A model generated the notes under the pieces. It had not been told where the DNA came from. It searched no databases and saw nothing but the letters and a program-made list of their open reading frames with translations. The position numbers and the translations under genes are program-made. Of a stretch of DNA of 21,040 nt, positions 16,044-21,040 are shown in pieces (positions within the stretch are counted from its first letter, which is position 1; each line of letters opens with the position of its first letter). The stretch comes from CAWHOW01 sp050013795 (GTDB lineage: Bacteria > Bacteroidota > Bacteroidia > Bacteroidales > CG2-30-32-10): positions 1 to 21,040 of the forward strand of contig JBEKEO010000033.1 of assembly GCA_050013795.1 (NCBI GenBank). Reading direction: 5' to 3'.

Positions 16044-16916
16044 TTAATTACCCGTATTCTCCTGCTTCAAAATAAACTCTCTTATTTTGCGGTTATGCAG
16101 CATTATTTTATCTGTATTCTTTTTGTCGGTAAGGTAATACGCATAGTCAGCTCCTCCGAAATAAAGCATCTGGAAAATATCAAACCCAATTAAAACCCCC
16201 GATATGTAAAAGCCATCCTTAATACAAAAATAAGTGTATGTGCCGGCGCCTCCCTGCAGTATGATACTGCTGAGCCCCCTTAAAACATGCCCCGAATACA
16301 TTTGTCCCGAACCGGGAACTATGTATGAGATTATTGCGGCAGTTTTAGGATTAAGTAAGCGGGGTCTTTTCAACAAATCATGAATGGTATTTGAATCAAT
16401 CGCGATATTTTTCAATTTTATATAAACATAAAACATTGAATCGGCAGCATCCCATTCCTGCAACTCATTCTTGTTAAGAATATCAAGGTAAAGGGATTTA
16501 TTTGTAAGGTCCTTGTTTTTTGTATAATAATTAATCTGCATAAGTAATTCATCCGCATCCCCGTATTTTCCCGCAAGAAAACAGTCAAGCGCATGCTCGT
16601 ATCTTACTTTATACTGAAGTGAATCTGAAAGAAAAGAGAGGTTTATCCTTTGCAGGGTTTGCGCTCCCTTTTCATAATCGCCCAATGATTTATAGCAATA
16701 CGATTTCTTTAAAAGAGCTTCGCATCGAAGAACATCATCCATCGAACTGTAAAACACCCTTTCGTATTCCAATGCAGCCAGTTTAAAGTTACCGGCAGCA
16801 TAAAGGCTGTCGGCGCACTCTACAACCGAAGCGTTACCGGTAAATGCCGATAAACTTCTGCAAAGGAATGCGCAGATTAAGCAATATCTGATTATTGATT
16901 TCATTATTCTTTTCAC
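16044..16916 (-). CDS. TPR-like protein with C-terminal membrane PGxG domain (paralog 2)
   Basis: This 290-residue protein has a signal peptide (MKRIMKSIIRYCLICAFLCR plus SLSAF), then TPR-like helices (YAAGNFKLAALEYERVF at 39-55, SYCYKSLGDYEKGAQTL at 72-88), then a membrane part from 192. That part opens with IVPGSGQMYSGH (199-210) and RGLSS (213-217) and ends with LHNRKIREF. The PGxGQxYxG pattern resembles the DUF5683 region of Bacteroidetes membrane proteins. The next gene upstream (16834-17712) has the same plan and matching motifs, so they are tandem paralogs. The ATG at 16916 lies 83 bases inside that gene; M5 at 16904 is an alternative start, also inside. Function unknown. Confidence 0.7.
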   Translation of the reverse strand: MKRIMKSIIRYCLICAFLCRSLSAFTGNASVVECADSLYAAGNFKLAALEYERVFYSSMDDVLRCEALLKKSYCYKSLGDYEKGAQTLQRINLSFLSDSLQYKVRYEHALDCFLAGKYGDADELLMQINYYTKNKDLTNKSLYLDILNKNELQEWDAADSMFYVYIKLKNIAIDSNTIHDLLKRPRLLNPKTAAIISYIVPGSGQMYSGHVLRGLSSIILQGGAGTYTYFCIKDGFYISGVLIGFDIFQMLYFGGADYAYYLTDKKNTDKIMLHNRKIREFILKQENTGN

Positions 16917-17712
16917 TTCTGCTCACCGAAACACTCAATACGCTGCCCCATATATTACCTATATAAAACACCGAAAACAAACCTGCAGTCAGTATAAATC
17001 TCGCACTCGAAGGCCCCGCTTTCTTATATGCTTCCCATGTCATCAAACCCATTAAAGTTACGGGAAGAAAACTCGAAAGCCCCTGCCCTGTTTTACCGGC
17101 ATATACTTTGCCCAGGCCCGGAACCACAGCCGACATCATTCCTGCAAGCGCACCTGAATTATGTTTTAAATTCTTATAATCATTATCTAATTTAACAATA
17201 TTCTTTTCCTGTTCATTCATGTCATTATATGAATAAGAGAATGATTTCGATTGCTTTGAAAATGCCGAAGTATCCCTCGATAAAAGGTAAATTCCTGAAA
17301 GTTCAAAATTCCTTAGTTCTTTGGTTTTCACATCAGCAGTATCAACCAGCTTTATTCTTTCAATCCCCTTTGAATAATCTTGTATCAAAGTATAAGAATA
17401 AGCCGAAAGGAACTTGCTTTCGCCCTCACCTCTGTCCGATAGGCTTACATTGCTGAAATAATATGCGGAAGAATCGTAAGCTTTATTATCGAAATAAGCA
17501 TGTCCGAGCAAATTAAATACTGTATCTTTTTGCTCAGTACTACAGTTTTTTATATTCATCTCATTCTGAAGAAGCGAAATGCAATCTTCAGGCATATTGT
17601 TCTTCAATAAATACTTTGCAAAATTTATCTGCTCATGATAACTTTGGTTAAACTGGGCACTCACGGGGTGAACACATGAATAGGTTATCAATATGATAAG
17701 GAGCTTTTTCAT
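16834..17712 (-). CDS. TPR-like protein with C-terminal membrane PGxG domain (paralog 1)
   Basis: This 292-residue protein has a signal peptide (MKKLLIILITYSCVHPVSAQ), TPR-like helices (ISLLQNEMN near 45-53, LLGHAYFDNKAYDSSAYYFS at 68-87, AYSYTLIQDYSKGIERI at 104-120), then a membrane domain with VVPGLGKVYAGK (196-207), GLSSF (211-215) and hydrophobic segments to about 262. It ends EINNQILLNLRIPLQKF. The order and motifs match the next gene (PGSGQMYSG, GLSSI, NRKIREF), so the two arose by duplication. Its ATG overlaps the yidD-like stop by four bases (ATGA), so translation is probably coupled. Likely inner-membrane-anchored with a periplasmic TPR part, given the signal peptide. Function unknown. 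Confidence 0.72.
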   Translation of the reverse strand: MKKLLIILITYSCVHPVSAQFNQSYHEQINFAKYLLKNNMPEDCISLLQNEMNIKNCSTEQKDTVFNLLGHAYFDNKAYDSSAYYFSNVSLSDRGEGESKFLSAYSYTLIQDYSKGIERIKLVDTADVKTKELRNFELSGIYLLSRDTSAFSKQSKSFSYSYNDMNEQEKNIVKLDNDYKNLKHNSGALAGMMSAVVPGLGKVYAGKTGQGLSSFLPVTLMGLMTWEAYKKAGPSSARFILTAGLFSVFYIGNIWGSVLSVSVSRSEKNNEINNQILLNLRIPLQKFIGIYR

Positions 17713-18179
17713 CTTTTCTTCCAGTGGTATTTCGATGGCTCATCAATTGCCAGTTGTTCATCATCAAACAGGTCAGGTGGAACATCATTAATTGCAGTCC
17801 CGTTGCAACGCATCAACCTGTCAGCCGACATAAATATTCCCTTTATCAAACCGAATTCATTAATTGCCTGCTTGCTGAAATTCGAACACGATCTCTCGTA
17901 CAGGCAATGCCTGAAGAATTGCTGCGAAACAACATTTTGATAAAACAACATAGCTGAGGTTGCAAGCAGGCTAAACGGATTATATTTTGCTATAAAGCTT
18001 TTATGCTTATAATCAATAGGCGCTTTATTATTAACAGTTTTATTACTCTTCGAGTTATTATCTCCTGCTTTAATGCTGTAATTCTTTTCCCCAATTAATT
18101 TAATATCTGAAGCCAAATTCTGACTGTATGAAATATGAATGAAACAGAATAATGTTATTGATAAAATGATAACTTTCAT
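17709..18179 (-). CDS. yidD: YidD-family membrane protein insertion efficiency factor with an N-terminal signal peptide
   Basis: This 156-residue protein begins MKVIILSITLFCFIHISYSQ, which looks like a cleavable signal peptide, then a polar stretch of about 45 residues, then the YidD domain (about 68-126): LFYQNVVS, then HCLYERSCSNFSKQAINEFG with C92 and C98, and ADRLMRCNG with C125. Normal YidD is 70 to 85 residues, cytoplasmic, and sits by rnpA and yidC, where it helps YidC insert proteins. Here the fusion to an export signal and the TPR membrane partners is unusual. The proline of the usual PSCS is an arginine (ERSCS). An ATG at 18236 is rejected because it precedes the -7 box at 18205-18198. 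The stop TGA overlaps the next ATG. Confidence 0.75.
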   Translation of the reverse strand: MKVIILSITLFCFIHISYSQNLASDIKLIGEKNYSIKAGDNNSKSNKTVNNKAPIDYKHKSFIAKYNPFSLLATSAMLFYQNVVSQQFFRHCLYERSCSNFSKQAINEFGLIKGIFMSADRLMRCNGTAINDVPPDLFDDEQLAIDEPSKYHWKKR

Positions 18180-18197
18180 TAGCCGGAAATTAAAAAA

Positions 18198-18205
18198 CAA
18201 AAATA
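18198..18205 (-). promoter_or_regulatory. Bacteroidetes -7 box for the yidD-TPR operon
   Basis: On the minus strand this is TATTTTTG, a full TAnnTTTG match with a 12-base leader to ATG 18179. It is probably the promoter of the three-gene group. No good -33 TTG is visible. Confidence 0.5.
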
Positions 18206-18295
18206 ATGTTTTGTAAAAGACATTAATGTTATACATAGAAATAATATTTTATATGTTACCGAAATTTCACTTTCTTTGCATTTTGCAGGAAATTA

Positions 18296-19321
18296 ATGCC
18301 TCATATTAAAACAGCTATAGTAATCCTTAACTGGAACGGGAAGCTTTTTCTTGAAAAATTCCTTCCTTTTCTTATTAAGTTTAATCCTCCTGATGCCGAT
18401 ATAATAATAGCTGATAATGCATCTAAAGATGATTCTGTTTCTTTCCTTAAATCAACTTATCCTCAATTAAGAATTATAAATAACAAAGAAAACCTGGGTT
18501 TTGCCAAAGGATATAATGAAGCTTTAAAACAAGTAGATGCTGAATATTATATCTTGCTGAATTCAGATATTGAAGTTACTGAGAACTGGGTTGAACCTGT
18601 TATTAAGCTAATGGATACTAATAAAAAGATTGCTGCATGTCAACCGAAGATAAAATCCTATTATAAACGCAATGAGTTCGAATATGCAGGCGGCGCTGGT
18701 GGTTTTATTGATAAATATGGTTACCCATTTTGCCGTGGAAGGATATTCCAGTCGCTCGAAAAAGATGAAACTCAATTCAGCGCCCCGGTTGAAATCTTTT
18801 GGGCAACAGGAGCATGTATGTTTGTCAGGGCCGAACTGTTTCATAAGTACGGCGGATTTGATAATGATTTCTTTGCTCACATGGAAGAAATAGATTTTTG
18901 CTGGCGATTAAAAAATGAAGGATATATAATTAAGTATTGCCCTTCTTCAACTATCTTTCACATAGGCGGTGGCACATTACCAAAGAACAATCCTCGAAAA
19001 ACATATCTCAATTTCAGAAACAACTTCTTCCTTCTATTTAAAAACCTTCCTTCTGGAAGGTTGTTTCCGGTTTTCTTTGTTCGAATGTTCTTAGATGGAA
19101 TAGCGGGAATGAAATTCCTTTTTGAAGGCGATTTTAAAGATGTTTTAGCAGTTACAAGAGCACATTTTTCTTTTTATTGCTCTTTAAGAAAACTTTACAG
19201 GAAACGTAAAGAAATAAAACATAATAAGGTTTCCGGGATTTATAAAAAGTCGATAGTGTTTGCCTATTACCTGAAAAAGAAAAAACGTTTTCAGCAATTA
19301 GATAAAAGAGATTTTACCTAA
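18296..19321 (+). CDS. GT2-family glycosyltransferase (rhamnosyltransferase-like)
   Basis: This 341-residue protein is a GT-A fold sugar transferase that probably acts at the cytoplasmic membrane on lipopolysaccharide, O-antigen or capsule. Motifs in order are: TAIVILNWNG (6-15), IIADNASKDDS (37-47) for nucleotide binding, ENLGFAKGYNEA (65-76), LLNSDIEV with the NSD form of DxD (88-94), WATGACMFVRAELF (168-181), and MEEIDFCWRL (195-204) carrying the acidic catalytic region, followed by H221 in IFHIGGG. The closest families are WbbL-like rhamnosyltransferases; the actual sugar is unknown. The C-terminal 90 residues are basic (KKKKRFQQLDKRDF), probably peripheral membrane binding. Weak -7-like TTTCTTTG lies at 18271-18278. 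It stops three bases from aroQ, convergent. Confidence 0.9.
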   Translation: MPHIKTAIVILNWNGKLFLEKFLPFLIKFNPPDADIIIADNASKDDSVSFLKSTYPQLRIINNKENLGFAKGYNEALKQVDAEYYILLNSDIEVTENWVEPVIKLMDTNKKIAACQPKIKSYYKRNEFEYAGGAGGFIDKYGYPFCRGRIFQSLEKDETQFSAPVEIFWATGACMFVRAELFHKYGGFDNDFFAHMEEIDFCWRLKNEGYIIKYCPSSTIFHIGGGTLPKNNPRKTYLNFRNNFFLLFKNLPSGRLFPVFFVRMFLDGIAGMKFLFEGDFKDVLAVTRAHFSFYCSLRKLYRKRKEIKHNKVSGIYKKSIVFAYYLKKKKRFQQLDKRDFT

Positions 19322-19324
19322 TAA

Positions 19325-19741
19325 TTATTTCCTGAAAGACTCTATCGCCAGTCTGTAAGAATCAAGTCCAAACCCGGAAATACTTCCTTTGCATTTCGGG
19401 GCAATAAGTGATGTGTGCCTGTATTCTTCCCTTGCAAATATGTTTGAGATGTGAACCTCGATAACAGGACTCTTTATAGATGCAATGGCATCTGCAATAG
19501 CAACAGAAGTATGCGTATATCCACCGGCATTAAGAATGATACCGCCATAATCAAAACCAACTTCATGTAATTTGTTTATTATCTCTCCTTCAACATTACT
19601 TTGGAAAAAGTCAATCTGACGCGAAGGATAATCTTTTCTTAATCCTTTCAGAAATTCATCAAAAGAAACATTGCCATAAATAGCAGTTTCCCTTGTGCCA
19701 ATTAAATTCAGATTAGGCCCGTTGATTATTATAAGTTTCAT
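19325..19741 (-). CDS. aroQ: Type II 3-dehydroquinate dehydratase (AroQ)
   Basis: AroQ converts 3-dehydroquinate to 3-dehydroshikimate, step three of the shikimate pathway, in the cytoplasm. It is a small dodecameric flavodoxin-like enzyme unrelated to AroD. In this 138-residue protein the hallmarks are: INGPNLNLIG (6-15) with N12, the catalytic tyrosine Y22 in IYGN, ILNAGGYTHTS (69-79) with N71 and H77, EVHISN (95-100) with H97, and AREEYRHTS (103-111) with R108. Length is normal. It is convergent with the GT2 gene. I see no TAnnTTTG box upstream; the sequence before its ATG leads into the RAYT element. Confidence 0.95.
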   Translation of the reverse strand: MKLIIINGPNLNLIGTRETAIYGNVSFDEFLKGLRKDYPSRQIDFFQSNVEGEIINKLHEVGFDYGGIILNAGGYTHTSVAIADAIASIKSPVIEVHISNIFAREEYRHTSLIAPKCKGSISGFGLDSYRLAIESFRK

Positions 19742-19787
19742 AAATGTGTATCTGGGTCATTTGTAATGCTATCAATAGTTTTTAATT

Positions 19788-19800
19788 GCCCCGTAGGGGC
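19788..19800. repeat. REP-like hairpin, left outer
   Basis: GCCCC GTA GGGGC, a 5-base stem and 3-base loop, followed three bases later by CTGTTTATAG at 19804-19813. It is the left outer member of the RAYT flank. Confidence 0.7.
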
Positions 19801-19837
19801 ATTCTGTTTATAGTAAATGTTAGTTAAGAATATTTAA

Positions 19838-19850
19838 GCTCCATAGGAGC
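19838..19850. repeat. REP-like hairpin, left inner
   Basis: GCTCC ATA GGAGC followed by GTCCTG, 11 bases before the RAYT stop. With the right inner hairpin on the other strand it shares AAGCTCCRTAGGAGCGWCCTG, in opposite orientation. Confidence 0.75.
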
Positions 19851-19860
19851 GTCCTGATAA

Positions 19861-20322
19861 TTATTCATACCAATCAAATAAATATTTATCATCATAATCA
19901 ATGTCAAATTTCTTCATTAATTCAAGATACTCTTCTTTAAATGATCTCCTTTTATGATGTTCTTCCTGATTATTTATATAATGTATTATATCTGTCAATT
20001 GTGAGTGGGAAAATGTAAAAGAACCAAATCCTTCCTGCCAATAAAACATACCTTTAATCCATCTCTTTTCTTTAATAAACAATGATGTTGCGGTTTTAAT
20101 ATCACGAACCAAATCAGAAATGCAAATACAGGGTTTGAACCCAATAAATATATGTGTATGGTTTGGCATGCAATTCACCGCTAATAATTTTTGACCCCGA
20201 TTCTTAACTATACCTGTTATGTATTTATGGAGTTCTTCTTTGTTTTTTTGGGGAATAATATTTTCCCGACCTTGAACGGCAAAAACGATTTGAACATACA
20301 TTTGCGAATAGGTGTTTGGCAT
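19861..20322 (-). CDS. REP-associated tyrosine transposase (RAYT, Y1_Tnp/IS200-like)
   Basis: This 153-residue protein belongs to the HUH single-strand endonuclease class. The metal-binding pair is H55 and H57 in CMPNHTHIFIGF, with a threonine between (HTH variant of HUH). The catalytic tyrosine is most likely Y115 in DIIHYINNQEEHH. KEKRWIKGMFYWQEGFGSF is the family's WQEGFGSF motif. RAYTs are domesticated relatives of IS200 transposases that act on REP hairpins and usually move only those. Here hairpins sit on both sides, and the one nearest the ATG ends 11 bases before it, possibly blocking translation. No -7 box is visible. The gene is intact with a normal length, so it may be active. Confidence 0.9.
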   Translation of the reverse strand: MPNTYSQMYVQIVFAVQGRENIIPQKNKEELHKYITGIVKNRGQKLLAVNCMPNHTHIFIGFKPCICISDLVRDIKTATSLFIKEKRWIKGMFYWQEGFGSFTFSHSQLTDIIHYINNQEEHHKRRSFKEEYLELMKKFDIDYDDKYLFDWYE

Positions 20323-20333
20323 ATTTACAGGTC

Positions 20334-20346
20334 GCTCCTACGGAGC
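20334..20346. repeat. REP-like hairpin, right inner
   Basis: GCTCC TAC GGAGC with CAGGTC just before it, 11 bases upstream of the RAYT start codon. Read on the minus strand it is GCTCC GTA GGAGC GACCTG, nearly identical to the left inner hairpin. Confidence 0.75.
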
Positions 20347-20384
20347 TTTGTGTCAATAATAATATTTATTTCTATAAACAGTTA

Positions 20385-20397
20385 GCTACTACGTAGC
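20385..20397. repeat. REP-like hairpin, right outer
   Basis: GCTAC TAC GTAGC, a 5-base stem with a 3-base loop, three bases after CTATAAACAG (20372-20381). It mirrors the left outer hairpin but with different stem bases that still pair. Confidence 0.7.
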
Positions 20398-20535
20398 AGA
20401 ATAAACCTTATCAAATAATAATATTATAATTTAATTTTCTTTTACAAAGTAAACCAAACAGTTCATATTGATACTACAAATATACTGTTTCTCCCATCTA
20501 CATATTAAAATCAAATTATTTTTCTCCATTTACTA

Positions 20536-20564
20536 TTGTAATTAAATAAAATAAGATAATTTTG
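20536..20564 (+). promoter_or_regulatory. Promoter of the thiM transcript
   Basis: TTG at 20536-20538, 18 bases, then TAATTTTG at 20557-20564. Same spacing as the ftsK promoter. Transcription would start near 20571, just before the riboswitch. The bases from 20398 to 20535 are AT-rich and hold nothing I recognise. Confidence 0.7.
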
Positions 20565-20576
20565 CTGCACTATCAA

Positions 20577-20652
20577 TGGAGGGGTGCCTTAAATAACAGG
20601 CTGAGATCATACCCATTGAACCTGATACGGGTAATGCCGGCGAAGGGAACGG
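20577..20652 (+). promoter_or_regulatory. TPP riboswitch (THI element)
   Basis: The conserved THI words are all present and in order: GGGGTGCC (20581-20588), GGCTGAGA (20599-20606), ACCC (20611-20614), GAACCTGATA (20618-20627), GGGTAATGCCGGCG (20629-20642) and AGGGAA (20644-20649). Thiamine pyrophosphate binding would lower expression of thiM downstream. After it, GAAAAAG (20667-20673) can pair with CTTTTTC (20684-20690), and GTTACCCTCG nearby can pair with the riboswitch's CGAAGGGAAC. This could be the expression platform. No U-run terminator tail is seen. Confidence 0.95.
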
Positions 20653-20718
20653 GTTTAAACATTAACGAAAAAGTTACCCTCGGCTTTTTCAATTGTTTAA
20701 CCAAATAATACAAGTACA

Positions 20719-21040
20719 ATGGAAAAGAAAATTTGGAAGCATTTCCAAAATGTTAGGGCAAAGTCACCGCTTGTTCATAACATTACTAATTATGTGGTGA
20801 TGAATTCAACTGCCAATGCTTTGCTTGCTGTGGGTGCTTCGCCTGTTATGGCACATGCGGTTGAAGAGGTTGAAGATATGGTAAAAATAGCAAATGCTTT
20901 GGTCATTAACATAGGAACATTAAGCCCTCGCTGGATTGAAGCAATGAAGCTTGCCGTTAAAGAAGCAAACAGACTTAACAAACCAATTGTTTTCGATCCG
21001 GTTGGTGCAGGAGCTACAGCCTTTCGTAATAAAACAATCA
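20719..21040 (+). CDS. thiM: Hydroxyethylthiazole kinase ThiM, N-terminal part (cut by window edge)
   Basis: From the ATG at 20719 a 107-residue open stretch reads to the window edge and begins MEKKIWKHFQNVRAKSPLVH. ThiM motifs are HNITNYVVMNSTANALLA, GASPVMAHAVEEVEDM, ALVINIGTLSPRW and VFDPVGAGAT. The enzyme phosphorylates 4-methyl-5-hydroxyethylthiazole with ATP, the thiazole branch of thiamine salvage. Its upstream TPP riboswitch agrees with that role. The ribokinase-like C-terminal part with the catalytic cysteine lies outside. thiE or thiD probably follow, but this cannot be seen. Confidence 0.95.
   Translation, partial: MEKKIWKHFQNVRAKSPLVHNITNYVVMNSTANALLAVGASPVMAHAVEEVEDMVKIANALVINIGTLSPRWIEAMKLAVKEANRLNKPIVFDPVGAGATAFRNKTI

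Larger units (their letters stand above)
19788..20397. mobile_element. RAYT unit bounded by mirror-image hairpin pairs
   Basis: The order from left to right is outer hairpin, CTGTTTATAG, inner hairpin, transposase gene, inner hairpin, CTATAAACAG, outer hairpin. The right half is the reverse complement of the left half in layout, with shared words CTGTTTATAG and CTCC-TAGGAGCG-CCTG. This is the architecture of a RAYT with its REP pairs (REPIN-like). No obvious target-site duplication is visible, as expected for Y1 HUH transposases. Confidence 0.75.

Noticed and set aside
19788..19850. Rho-independent terminators downstream of the RAYT gene
   Set aside because: The stems are short, without U-runs, and mirror the hairpins at the other end, so REP-like palindromes fit better.

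Overview
The window looks like chromosomal DNA of a Bacteroidota (Bacteroidetes) bacterium. It is AT-rich by eye. It encodes PorQ and a protein with a type IX secretion (T9SS) sorting tail. Most promoters I can see have the Bacteroidetes -7 box TAnnTTTG, twice with TTG 18 bases upstream. Ribosome binding sites are weak or absent, and several gene families are typical of the phylum. I see no rRNA, tRNA, CRISPR array or prophage. I cannot name the genus.

Layout. 1-202 (-): start of an Rrf2-type regulator, cut by the window edge. 348-1880 (+): secreted serine beta-lactamase-like hydrolase with a T9SS tail. 1977-3029 (+): porQ. 3102-4745 (+): ispH and a YdcF/ElyC-like membrane protein, six bases apart. 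5010-6398 (+): PLP-dependent decarboxylase of the arginine decarboxylase family. 6399-7025: no certain gene, but two repeat structures, a GTCATT/AATGAC palindromic cluster and an array of ten 21-bp repeats that each contain a dyad. 7026-10100 (-): two polytopic membrane proteins, one a GT39/ArnT-like glycosyltransferase. 10263-10955 (+): small exported DUF4412-like protein, ended by a strong terminator. 11071-14283 (+): ftsK, then a lolA-like gene whose signal-peptide part is broken by an in-frame TGA. 14302-18179 (-): a long exported protein of unknown function, two tandem paralogous TPR/membrane proteins, and a YidD-family protein with its own signal peptide. 18296-19321 (+): GT2 glycosyltransferase. 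19325-19741 (-): aroQ. 19788-20397: a REP-associated transposase (RAYT) between two mirror-image pairs of small hairpins. 20536-21040 (+): promoter, TPP riboswitch and the start of thiM.

How the genes fit together. Much of the window serves the envelope: T9SS export and a probable cargo, lipoprotein transport (LolA-like), membrane-insertion-related YidD with companions, surface-glycan glycosyltransferases, and a YdcF/ElyC-like protein. The rest is housekeeping: isoprenoid precursors (ispH), aromatic amino acids (aroQ), thiamine salvage (thiM), polyamines (decarboxylase) and chromosome segregation (ftsK). The most unusual items are the 21-bp dyad repeat array, the RAYT with symmetric compensated hairpins, the interrupted lolA-like gene, and the exported-looking YidD in an operon with two paralogous TPR/PGxG membrane proteins. 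I found no complete new defence or mobile system.
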